Source: UBA6065 sp038063975 (lineage in GTDB: Bacteria; Patescibacteriota; Minisyncoccia; Phycocordibacterales; UBA6065). Taken from it: 11,575 bases of DNA. The position numbers and the translations under genes were made by a program. This document shows, one piece after another, positions 1 through 5,810 of the stretch (the first letter of the stretch is position 1; each line of letters opens with the position of its first letter). Below the pieces are notes generated by a model. It was not told the origin of the DNA and searched no databases. It saw only the letters and a list, made by a program, of their open reading frames with translations. The stretch lies in contig JBBTTY010000040.1 of assembly GCA_038063975.1 (NCBI GenBank), positions 1-11,575 of the forward strand. Direction: 5' to 3'.

Positions 1-424
1 CTGTCGCTGTCGTATCTGTTCCCGAACCGTTAAGTGAAGCTCTCGTCAGAGGGCCTACGTAACCGGTTGCGGAAATACCTTTTGAAGTCTGGTATGCCTG
101 AACAGCTGCCTTTGTGATTGAACCGAAGTAACCCGTTGCTGGGCTAACTCCAACTCTACCCTGGAGGGCAGTAACATCAGCACCTGTAGAACCTACTGTG
201 AGGTCTCGAGTGAACGATGCTGTAGCTGACGAAGTAACTGCGGCGCGAGCTGCAACTGCCTTGTCAGGAGAAATAATACCGAGGCTGATAAATAGATCAA
301 CGAGCTGTGACAAAGTCATAGACTGTGCCCCTGCTGTCGATGCACCAACCGCTGCGAAGACCGTGAGAGCCATCGTGAAACCGATGACAACTGCAACAAC
401 CTTCGAAGTTTTTGAAATTTGCAT
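1..424 (-). CDS. Exported peptidoglycan-binding-domain protein (partial, C-terminus off the left edge)
   Basis: Reading the minus strand from the ATG at 424 gives 141 uninterrupted residues to the window edge. Residues 1-34 form a Sec signal peptide: MQISKTSK, then a hydrophobic stretch (VVAVVIGFTMALTVFAAVG), then a small-residue cleavage region ending STAGAQS. Residues about 35-62 are a helical segment. From about residue 72 a PG_binding_1-like domain follows (RDLTVGSTGADVTALQ, then ATGYFGSITKAAVQAYQ, then ISATGYVGPLTRASLN), and a Gly/Ser/Thr linker begins at the edge. Proteins of this design are frequent in Parcubacteria and are usually cell-surface proteins whose C-terminal part carries further domains; that part is not visible. 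The domain looks shortened between ADVTALQ and GYFG. Codon choice is more uniform (many GCA, GTT, ACT, GGT) than in the neighbours, which would fit strong expression. No convincing Shine-Dalgarno precedes the ATG. The exact ligand is unknown. Confidence 0.85.
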   Translation of the reverse strand, partial: MQISKTSKVVAVVIGFTMALTVFAAVGASTAGAQSMTLSQLVDLFISLGIISPDKAVAARAAVTSSATASFTRDLTVGSTGADVTALQGRVGVSPATGYFGSITKAAVQAYQTSKGISATGYVGPLTRASLNGSGTDTTAT

Positions 425-440
425 AATTTGTGTGTACTTC

Positions 441-504
441 TAATAATGATAATAATGGTGATAATCTTTCGTTCACTCCATGCTTCATAGCTACTTCATA
501 GCTA
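441..504. repeat. Two short tandem duplications in the leader
   Basis: TAATAATGA/TAATAATGG occur back to back at 441-458, followed by a partial TGATAAT. CTTCATAGCTA is perfectly duplicated at 483-493 and 494-504. Next to the latter, AGGAGG on the plus strand (507-512) means the minus-strand leader RNA would carry CCUCCU, the same as the 16S anti-Shine-Dalgarno core. No open reading frame uses the plus-strand AGGAGG. Confidence 0.6.
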
Positions 505-539
505 TTAGGAGGAACTCGACTATTCTCGGCTTTATTTTT

Positions 540-604
540 CCGAGCGATCTATTTTCAAACAAACAATTTTAACTGCTAATTGCTCTTGAAAACAAATCGC
601 TCGG
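540..604 (-). other. Long imperfect inverted repeat (leader hairpin) upstream of the exported protein
   Basis: CCGAGCGAT (540-548) pairs with ATCGCTCGG (596-604). After a 3x3 internal loop, TTTTCAA (552-558) pairs with TTGAAAA (586-592), and inside that CAATT (564-568) can pair with AATTG (578-582). The structure starts about 26 bases into the predicted transcript. No T-run follows it on either strand, so it is unlikely to be a plain terminator. A leader stability or regulatory hairpin is more likely. Confidence 0.6.
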
Positions 605-636
605 TTCGACACAAAACCAGAGATAGTAACCGGGTA

Positions 637-665
637 ATTATAGAGCTTTTAGCACACGTGTGCAA
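637..665 (-). promoter_or_regulatory. Predicted promoter of the exported peptidoglycan-binding protein
   Basis: On the minus strand a perfect -10 box TATAAT lies at 642-637. A weak -35 (TTGCAC, 665-660) lies 17 bases upstream. The perfect palindrome GCACACGTGTGC (652-663) fills the -35/spacer zone and could be an operator. The predicted transcription start is near 630, which leaves a leader of about 206 bases before the ATG at 424. Confidence 0.55.
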
Positions 666-674
666 AACACTATC

Positions 675-683
675 TGTGGATAA
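675..683 (-). promoter_or_regulatory. DnaA-box-like site
   Basis: TGTGGATAA on the plus strand is the complement of the consensus DnaA box TTATCCACA, a 9/9 match. It lies about 33 bases upstream of the -10 of the exported-protein promoter. A single box away from dnaA does not define an origin. It could act as a regulatory or titration site, or be chance. Confidence 0.4.
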
Positions 684-771
684 CGGAAAAGAGCGATTTT
701 AAGCTTTTTTACAGTATTATCCTCAGGTTTGGCAATAATCACCTCGCATATTGAGATTACGGCAAAACAGA

Positions 772-1521
772 CTAAAAAGCAAGGGAATACGTGCTCCAGC
801 GTCTTTCTCCCTCTTTTTTCAAAATACCAGAGGCAACCATAGACAAAAGCTCTCTCTGTATGGTTTTTTCACTACAGTCTCTTATAGCCTGACTAAAGTC
901 CTTTATATTTAAGCCATTTTTTTTAGAAAGGAGCTTGCTAATAATGGTTTTTCGATCATTTTTATCATCTTTATTGTCCGTAGACTTAACAGATTTAACA
1001 ATCTTTGGTAAATACTGAGAATGTCCTTTAGAAAGAGGTTTTTGCGGAGAATAAAGGACATCTTCTCTATCAAAAAAACCTGAATTTAAAACAACCGTCT
1101 CTTCGTTAGCTTTTTTATTTTCATCCTTGTTTATGATGGCCGTTAACTTTTCAAACTCTATCTTTAAAACATTGTAATTCATCTCCGAAATAAGACCGCC
1201 TATATGAGCTATTCCGGAAAGCGAGACAATTTCGAGCGAGAGCGCCTGATATTTTTTGAGGAGCTCGAGACGTTCTGACAGAGAAACGGTCGCAAAACTG
1301 GTATTGAGAGAGAGGAGTTCCAGAGCATTTTCGCGAATTCGCCATTTCAATGGTTCATTGTCCTTTACAAAATCAGTGATCATATAAATGGCCGCAATCA
1401 ATTTCTCTGTCTTTTTGTATAGGAAAACAAAGTGCGAACCTTGACCAAATACAGAAACAGCTGTGTGAGAATTTTCAACTCCTGTATCAATTTGTCTATT
1501 CTCGTCTGTACTGTTTTCCAT
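772..1521 (-). CDS. Uncharacterised protein with C-terminal winged-helix (HTH) domain
   Basis: A 249-residue soluble protein if started at the ATG at 1521. A GTG at 1548 would add nine residues (MSKGHKRHI). I prefer the ATG, because the GTG sits inside a set of direct repeats and neither start has a strong ribosome site. After about 25 polar residues, the N-terminal half is strongly helical (KTEKLIAAIYMITDF, then EPLKWRIRENALELLS, then SLSERLELLKKYQALSLEI) and resembles a helical-bundle dimerisation domain. A charged linker follows. The last 60 or so residues look like a winged helix: RKTIISKLLSKK, IKDFSQAIRDCSEKTIQREL as the helix-turn-helix, and a wing ending GERRWSTYSL. I recall this architecture as recurrent in Parcubacteria but know no assigned function. 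A DNA-binding regulator is the likeliest role. It is transcribed divergently from ftsK. Confidence 0.75.
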   Translation of the reverse strand: MENSTDENRQIDTGVENSHTAVSVFGQGSHFVFLYKKTEKLIAAIYMITDFVKDNEPLKWRIRENALELLSLNTSFATVSLSERLELLKKYQALSLEIVSLSGIAHIGGLISEMNYNVLKIEFEKLTAIINKDENKKANEETVVLNSGFFDREDVLYSPQKPLSKGHSQYLPKIVKSVKSTDNKDDKNDRKTIISKLLSKKNGLNIKDFSQAIRDCSEKTIQRELLSMVASGILKKEGERRWSTYSLAF

Positions 1522-1523
1522 AA

Positions 1524-1560
1524 TATGTCTTTTATGTCCTTTTGACACTATGTCTTTTAT
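1524..1560. repeat. Three TATGTC(C)TTTT repeats at the start of the winged-helix gene
   Basis: TATGTCTTTTAT occurs perfectly at 1524-1535 and 1549-1560, with a third near-copy TATGTCCTTTTG at 1534-1545. They lie between the predicted transcription start and the ATG of a gene with a DNA-binding domain, where an autoregulatory operator would be expected. An effect at the RNA level is also possible. Confidence 0.5.
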
Positions 1561-1585
1561 AAAAAATCGTCAATTAGATTTGTCC

Positions 1586-1591
1586 ATTATA
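1586..1591 (-). promoter_or_regulatory. Predicted -10 box of the winged-helix gene
   Basis: TATAAT on the minus strand (1591-1586). No good -35 is seen at 16-18 bases upstream; that area holds the repeat CGTAAAGGA/CGTAAAGAG (1601-1618). The transcription start would be near 1579, giving a leader of about 58 bases to the ATG at 1521. Confidence 0.45.
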
Positions 1592-1714
1592 GTCACATAC
1601 CGTAAAGGACGTAAAGAGTCTTTTTGTCTGGGACACGAAAGATATATTTGATCAATCCTCCCATATTTCTTCTAGTTTTTGTTCAATTTGCTCAATATAT
1701 TCTCGGTTCCCGCA

Positions 1715-1723
1715 TGATATAAT
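1715..1723 (+). promoter_or_regulatory. Extended -10 promoter placing ftsK on a leaderless transcript
   Basis: TGATATAAT is a perfect extended -10 (TGn plus TATAAT at 1718-1723). No convincing -35 is seen 17 bases upstream, which extended -10 promoters can do without. The hexamer ends 7 bases before the ftsK ATG at 1731, so transcription would begin at or next to the start codon. There is no Shine-Dalgarno. Confidence 0.6.
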
Positions 1724-1730
1724 TACTCGC

Positions 1731-4034
1731 ATGCCGAAGAAAAAAACCGACCGAGAAGAAGAACCTGCGACAAGAGAACCACGAAAAAAAATAAAAGACG
1801 GATTTTTCCAAAACCTCACCAGTGAAACCGTTGGAGGAGTATCAGCCATAGTTTTTTTTGTGCTTGCTATATTCACATCTCTGGCCATATGGGAAAAAGC
1901 CGGTATCGTCGGTCACTATACATTTTTCGGCCTATCTTATCTCGTAGGCGTCGGCTATTATCTCTTACCTCTTATATTTGTGGTGCTCGGAGTGACATTT
2001 CTGCGCAACCTTCATCGTACTTTTGATAGTGCAAAATTATATGGTTCTATTATCTTTCTCCTTGGAATCTTGGGTATAATCAACATCGTCTCTCCTAACT
2101 CTGGTGGCAAAATCGGCACCTGGATTGCTTATCTCCTGGTCAAGCTTTTCGAAGAAACGGCTAGCCTCGTCTTTCTATCCGCTCTGGTTATTATTTCAAT
2201 AATTATAACTTTTAATAAAGAACTCGATATCAAATCGCTCTTTTCATCGAATAGAAATAAAAATGGATATGAGAATGAGGAAGACGATATAGATGTGAGA
2301 CTCTCTATGGCTCTCGATGAAGAAATTCCTAGAAAGGAAAAAGAAACAAGAAACGAGGACTTGCAGAAAAAAGAAAACTCCGAAAACTACACGGGGCAAA
2401 ACAAAAAAGACAAACAAAATCTCAAAATTGCCCCAAACGCCGTGGATGATGAAACCGGTTTCATAAAATCGAGTTCAGAGCAAGGTAGAGATAAGGCCTA
2501 CATTCCTCCACCACTATCTATTCTGGAACGCGATAAAGGTAAACCAGTAGTAGGTGACGTAAAAGCCAATGCAAACATTATAAAGAGAACGCTCGCCAAT
2601 TTCGGCATAGACGTCGAAATGGACGAAGTGTCTATCGGCCCATCGGTCACGCGTTATGCCCTGAAACCCGCCGAAGGCGTAAAACTTTCGCGCATTGTGG
2701 CGCTTCAAAACGACTTGGCTCTAGCTCTGGCTGCTCATCCTCTGCGCATAGAAGCTCCTATTCCAGGAAAATCACTCGTCGGCATAGAAATACCAAATAC
2801 GATCAAGACGACTGTTGGTCTCGGCACACTCCTCTCTGTCGAAGAGTTCCAGAGTTCTCCAAAATCGCTTCTAGTTTCGCTCGGCAAGGGTATTTCTGGA
2901 AAATCACACTTTGCAAATATTGGCAAAATGCCACACTTGCTCATTGCCGGAGCCACCGGATCAGGCAAATCTGTCACTATTCACGGTCTGATTGTCTCTC
3001 TCCTCTACAGATGCTCGCCTGAAAAACTCAAGTTCATCATGATAGACCCAAAGCGTGTTGAGCTGACTATGTATAACAAGATCCCCCACCTCCTCACTCC
3101 AGTGATCACCGATCCAAAGAAAGCTATCCTCTCTCTCAAATGGGCGGCTAAAGAAATGGAGAGACGCTATAACATTCTAGAGAAAAACAGCGTGCGCGAC
3201 ATAGATTCGTATCACAAAAACATATACGAACCTGCCTCCAAGAGGGTGAGGGTGAGAAGAGATGGTTCTGATACAGCTGAAAATCTAGGCCCTGATCCAA
3301 TGCCTTTTATAGTCATCATTTTAGATGAGCTGGCCGACATTATGTCCACTTATCCACGTGAACTAGAGGCTGGTATCGTGCGCCTCGCTCAAATGAGTCG
3401 CGCTGTGGGCATTCACTTGATACTTTCTACCCAGAGACCTTCGGTAAATGTCATAACGGGACTTATAAAAGCAAACATTCCTGCTCGTATGGCTCTCCAA
3501 GTCGCTTCTCAGATTGATTCTCGCACTATTCTTGATACTATGGGTGCGGAAAAATTGCTCGGTGCCGGAGATATGCTCTATCTCTCCGGCGAGATGTCGA
3601 AACCGACCCGCATTCAATGCGCCTTTATATCAGAAAATGAAGTAAAGAAAGTTGTGAAATTTCTCGTCGACAATCATGCTTTGGAATTGACTGACGAAAT
3701 AAATCTCACTGACAATGCCGTAAAAAATGACACCAACATATTTTCGGCGACACTCGATGACGACGCTGACGTAGGTCTAGATGATGATCTATACGATGAG
3801 GCCAAGAAAATTATTTTGGAAGCTGGCAAGGCTTCGACGTCATATATACAAAGGAAACTTCGTGTGGGCTATTCTAGGGCTGCGCGGCTCATAGATCTCC
3901 TCGAGGAAAGAGGCGTGATAGGTGCGGCGGATGGCTCTAAACCACGCTCGGTCGTCGGCACAGGCAGAAATGAGGCATCTCTCAGCGCAGTATCCGAAAA
4001 AAGTAATCCACAGGCAGGAGAGGAAAATTCATAA
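1731..4034 (+). CDS. ftsK: DNA translocase FtsK (SpoIIIE/SftA family)
   Basis: A 767-residue septal DNA pump that moves chromosome ends out of the closing division septum and activates XerCD-type dimer resolution. The N-terminus has four hydrophobic membrane segments (about residues 37-58, 64-90, 102-121 and 125-163), then a charged Lys/Glu linker to about 255. The alpha domain follows from PPLSILERD. The motor carries Walker A GATGSGKS at residues 407-414 and Walker B IVIILDELAD, with Asp532-Glu533. After it come the family hallmark stretches LILSTQRPSVNVITG and IPARMALQVASQIDSRTILD. The C-terminus (about 686-745) is a gamma winged helix (DEAKKIILEAGKASTSYIQRKLRVGY in two parts) that would read KOPS-like DNA signals. 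Length and domain order are typical and the gene appears intact. The start is fixed by the ATG following the extended -10 box. Confidence 0.96.
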   Translation: MPKKKTDREEEPATREPRKKIKDGFFQNLTSETVGGVSAIVFFVLAIFTSLAIWEKAGIVGHYTFFGLSYLVGVGYYLLPLIFVVLGVTFLRNLHRTFDSAKLYGSIIFLLGILGIINIVSPNSGGKIGTWIAYLLVKLFEETASLVFLSALVIISIIITFNKELDIKSLFSSNRNKNGYENEEDDIDVRLSMALDEEIPRKEKETRNEDLQKKENSENYTGQNKKDKQNLKIAPNAVDDETGFIKSSSEQGRDKAYIPPPLSILERDKGKPVVGDVKANANIIKRTLANFGIDVEMDEVSIGPSVTRYALKPAEGVKLSRIVALQNDLALALAAHPLRIEAPIPGKSLVGIEIPNTIKTTVGLGTLLSVEEFQSSPKSLLVSLGKGISGKSHFANIGKMPHLLIAGATGSGKSVTIHGLIVSLLYRCSPEKLKFIMIDPKRVELTMYNKIPHLLTPVITDPKKAILSLKWAAKEMERRYNILEKNSVRDIDSYHKNIYEPASKRVRVRRDGSDTAENLGPDPMPFIVIILDELADIMSTYPRELEAGIVRLAQMSRAVGIHLILSTQRPSVNVITGLIKANIPARMALQVASQIDSRTILDTMGAEKLLGAGDMLYLSGEMSKPTRIQCAFISENEVKKVVKFLVDNHALELTDEINLTDNAVKNDTNIFSATLDDDADVGLDDDLYDEAKKIILEAGKASTSYIQRKLRVGYSRAARLIDLLEERGVIGAADGSKPRSVVGTGRNEASLSAVSEKSNPQAGEENS

Positions 4035-4053
4035 TTTCTTTATCTCTTCTTTT

Positions 4054-4059
4054 TATACT
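4054..4059 (+). promoter_or_regulatory. Possible -10 box before the Ig-like gene
   Basis: TATACT lies 10 bases before the ATG at 4070. Transcription would start around 4066, giving an almost leaderless message. No clear -35 is seen. Read-through from ftsK, whose stop is only 35 bases upstream, is equally possible. Confidence 0.35.
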
Positions 4060-4069
4060 TACAAAGGCT

Positions 4070-4423
4070 ATGACCGATCGAAGAAAAGTAAAAAGATTGT
4101 TGAAAATATTAATAGCTTTTTTTATAGTAGCTCTGATAGGCGGATACGGCGTATTTCGCGGACAAACTTTGGCAGAAGGACCGAAAATTAATATATCGGA
4201 ACCTGTAGATGGATCGCTAGTATCGCAATCGCTTGTGATAGTTTCTGGTATAGCAAAAAATATTTCTTTTCTCAATTTGAACGGCGCTCAAATTTTTACC
4301 GACGAGGCGGGGTTGTTCAAAGAAAAAATTCTGCTTTCCCACGGGTATAATATAATTACTCTCGAGGCTTCCGATCGGTTTGGCAGAAAGACGGAGAAAT
4401 CATTACAAATAATCTACAAATAA
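4070..4423 (+). CDS. Small membrane-anchored Ig-like (glucodextranase-B-type) protein
   Basis: A 117-residue protein. A basic start (MTDRRKVKRLLK) is followed by one hydrophobic segment (about residues 11-29), which serves as an N-in signal anchor or uncleaved signal peptide. The outside part, from about residue 37, is a single beta-rich domain: PKINISEPVDGSLVSQ, SLVIVSGIAKN, LNLNGAQIFTDEAGLFKE, GYNIITLEASDRFG. This reads like the Ig-like glucodextranase_B or invasin-type fold, in which the NG turn and the xGxN(I/x)xTLxAxDxxG strand are typical. It lies between ftsK and recA: 35 bases after the former and one base before the ATG of the latter. It is probably co-transcribed with recA. An AAAGG sits only two bases before the ATG, too close for a normal Shine-Dalgarno. 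The partner or ligand is unknown; a cell-envelope role is inferred from topology only. Confidence 0.75.
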   Translation: MTDRRKVKRLLKILIAFFIVALIGGYGVFRGQTLAEGPKINISEPVDGSLVSQSLVIVSGIAKNISFLNLNGAQIFTDEAGLFKEKILLSHGYNIITLEASDRFGRKTEKSLQIIYK

Positions 4424-4424
4424 T

Positions 4425-5537
4425 ATGGCAAAAAAAGAAAGAAAAACGGAAATAAAAGATGACGGTATGAAAGAAACAACAAAAGAAGCAATGAAAGAAA
4501 CAGGCAAAGAGCGTCAAAATATAGAAGACACACTCAATGCTATAAAAACCAAATTCGGCGAAGAAGCCATCATGAAACTCGGCGATAAACCGAGAGTTCA
4601 TATAAACGCCATTTCAACTGGTTCTATCGGCCTCGATGCGGCGACAGGTATTAACGGCGTGCCTCGCGGTAGGATTATAGAAATATTCGGTCCAGAATCA
4701 TCTGGCAAGACCACTCTATCTCTGCACATCATTGCCGAAGCTCAAAAAACTGGAGGTATATGCGCTTTTATAGATGCTGAACACGCTATGGATCCGGAAT
4801 ATTCAAAAAAGATCGGAGTAAAGATTGACGAGCTTCTCATCTCCCAGCCCGACACGGGCGAGCAAGCTCTCGAGATTGTTGAGTCTCTGGTACGTTCAGG
4901 AAAAATTGACGTCATTGTTATAGATTCCGTTGCCGCTCTTACACCAAAAGACGAAATAGAAGGAGACATGGGTGCGAGTCACATGGGCAAACAGGCCCGT
5001 TTGATGTCCCAAGCTCTACGCAAACTCACAGCCATCACGGCAAAGTCCAAAACTGTCGTTATATTCATCAATCAAATTCGCATGCAGATAGGTGTTATGT
5101 TCGGCAATCCTGAAACAACTCCGGGAGGCAAGGCTCTGAAATTTTACACATCCATGCGTCTCGACATTCGTCGTATAGCCCAAATAAAGAAAGGTGAAGA
5201 AGTGGTCGGCGGTCGCGTGCGGGTAAAAGTAGTAAAAAATAAGGTGGCGGCTCCATTCAGACAGACAGAATTCGATCTGATGTATAACGAGGGCATATCG
5301 CGAGAAGGAGAAATTATTGCTCTAGGCGAAAGTCACGGGATAATCTCCAAATCTGGTGCTTCGTATTCATACATACCTGCAAGTAATGAAAGAAGTGGTG
5401 AGAAAGATACTGAAAAGATTGGCGAAAAAATCCCTCTCGGCCGAGGCTATGACGCAACCAGACAATTCCTCAAAGAAAATACAAAAATCGCCAACGAAAT
5501 CCTAAAGAGAATTAGAGAAAAATTGAAGGAGATATAA
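4425..5537 (+). CDS. recA: Recombinase RecA
   Basis: A 370-residue RecA, the ATP-dependent strand-exchange protein that also triggers LexA-type cleavage where present. Walker A GPESSGKT is at residues 89-96. The family blocks CAFIDAEHAMDPEY, SQPDTGEQALEI, VIVIDSVAALTPKDEIEG, SHMGKQARLMSQALRKL, IFINQIRMQIGVMFGNPETT and LDIRRI are all present, so the L1/L2 DNA-binding loops and catalytic Glu are kept. It differs from E. coli RecA in two ways. About 25 extra Lys/Glu/Met-rich residues precede the core (two MKET repeats), and the acidic C-terminal tail is absent, the protein ending in a basic helix (RIREKLKEI). The ATG is one base after the stop of the Ig-like gene, and the start region holds TACAAATAAT twice (4404-4424) but no Shine-Dalgarno. 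This points to co-transcription, with translational coupling or SD-independent initiation. Confidence 0.97.
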   Translation: MAKKERKTEIKDDGMKETTKEAMKETGKERQNIEDTLNAIKTKFGEEAIMKLGDKPRVHINAISTGSIGLDAATGINGVPRGRIIEIFGPESSGKTTLSLHIIAEAQKTGGICAFIDAEHAMDPEYSKKIGVKIDELLISQPDTGEQALEIVESLVRSGKIDVIVIDSVAALTPKDEIEGDMGASHMGKQARLMSQALRKLTAITAKSKTVVIFINQIRMQIGVMFGNPETTPGGKALKFYTSMRLDIRRIAQIKKGEEVVGGRVRVKVVKNKVAAPFRQTEFDLMYNEGISREGEIIALGESHGIISKSGASYSYIPASNERSGEKDTEKIGEKIPLGRGYDATRQFLKENTKIANEILKRIREKLKEI

Positions 5538-5565
5538 AAAAAACCTGACAATAGATAAGTTTCAA

Positions 5566-5600
5566 CTAAACATCCCCGCTCATAAGGCGGAGATGTTTAG
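5566..5600 (+). terminator. Strong hairpin after recA (terminator-like, weak T-tract)
   Basis: CTAAACATC (5566-5574) pairs with GATGTTTAG (5592-5600). After one C/A mismatch, CCGC (5576-5579) pairs with GCGG (5587-5590) around a 7-base loop. It begins 29 bases after the recA stop, the usual place for a terminator, but it is followed by CACTTGGTTCATGG rather than a T-run. It may terminate weakly, protect the 3' end, or be a repeat unit. Confidence 0.5.
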
Positions 5601-5690
5601 CACTTGGTTCATGGTTCATTTATTCAAAGATCATCTATGATTACAGTACAAAAGAGGAGATAAAGAAAAGATAAAGTTTCGCGCAGTAGA

Positions 5691-5699
5691 TGTGGATAA
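5691..5699 (-). promoter_or_regulatory. DnaA-box-like site upstream of efp
   Basis: TGTGGATAA is the complement of the consensus DnaA box TTATCCACA (9/9), about 110 bases upstream of efp. The same 10-mer TGTGGATAAC occurs at 675-684. The rest of this 273-base gap is A-rich with a repeated AAAACACAAAA and shows no gene. Confidence 0.4.
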
Positions 5700-5796
5700 C
5701 TTTTGATAAAAACACAAAATAAAACACAAAAAAATATGGAGTCAGTGGACAAATTATCGGCCACAGGCTAGTATAAAGCCTTATTGAGCCATTTTT

Positions 5797-5802
5797 TATA
5801 TT
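5797..5802 (+). promoter_or_regulatory. Possible -10 box of efp
   Basis: TATATT ends 8 bases before the ATG at 5811, so the transcript would be leaderless or nearly so. An alternative -10, TATAAA at 5773-5778, would give a leader of about 25 bases that still lacks a Shine-Dalgarno. Neither has a good -35. Confidence 0.35.
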
Positions 5803-5810
5803 GATTTACT

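Larger units (their letters stand above)
425..771. other. Intergenic region between the winged-helix gene and the exported-protein gene
   Basis: This 347-base stretch has no credible gene. From the left it holds two tandem duplications (441-504), the long inverted repeat (540-604), the predicted minus-strand promoter with an internal 12-bp palindrome (637-665) and a perfect DnaA-box sequence (675-683). Downstream of the TAG stop at 772 there is only a weak stem (around 731-761) without a clear T-run, so no strong terminator for the winged-helix gene is visible. The two minus-strand genes could be partly co-transcribed. Confidence 0.6.

Noticed and set aside
297..488. Short minus-strand frame of 63 residues and plus-strand frame of 81 residues in the first 500 bases
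   Set aside because: Both are shadows of the exported peptidoglycan-binding gene, whose true frame starts at 424 and carries a signal peptide and a domain.
441..504. CRISPR-like repeats
   Set aside because: The units are 9-11 bases, directly adjacent, only two copies each and without spacers.
1522..1548. GTG start at 1548 for the winged-helix gene
   Set aside because: The added nine residues are encoded by the TATGTC repeat array and there is no ribosome site. ATG 1521 is preferred, though not proven.
5538..5810. A small RNA or tRNA gene in the recA-efp gap
   Set aside because: No cloverleaf, TTCGA loop or CCA end is seen. The only structure is the hairpin at 5566-5600, and the rest is A-rich.
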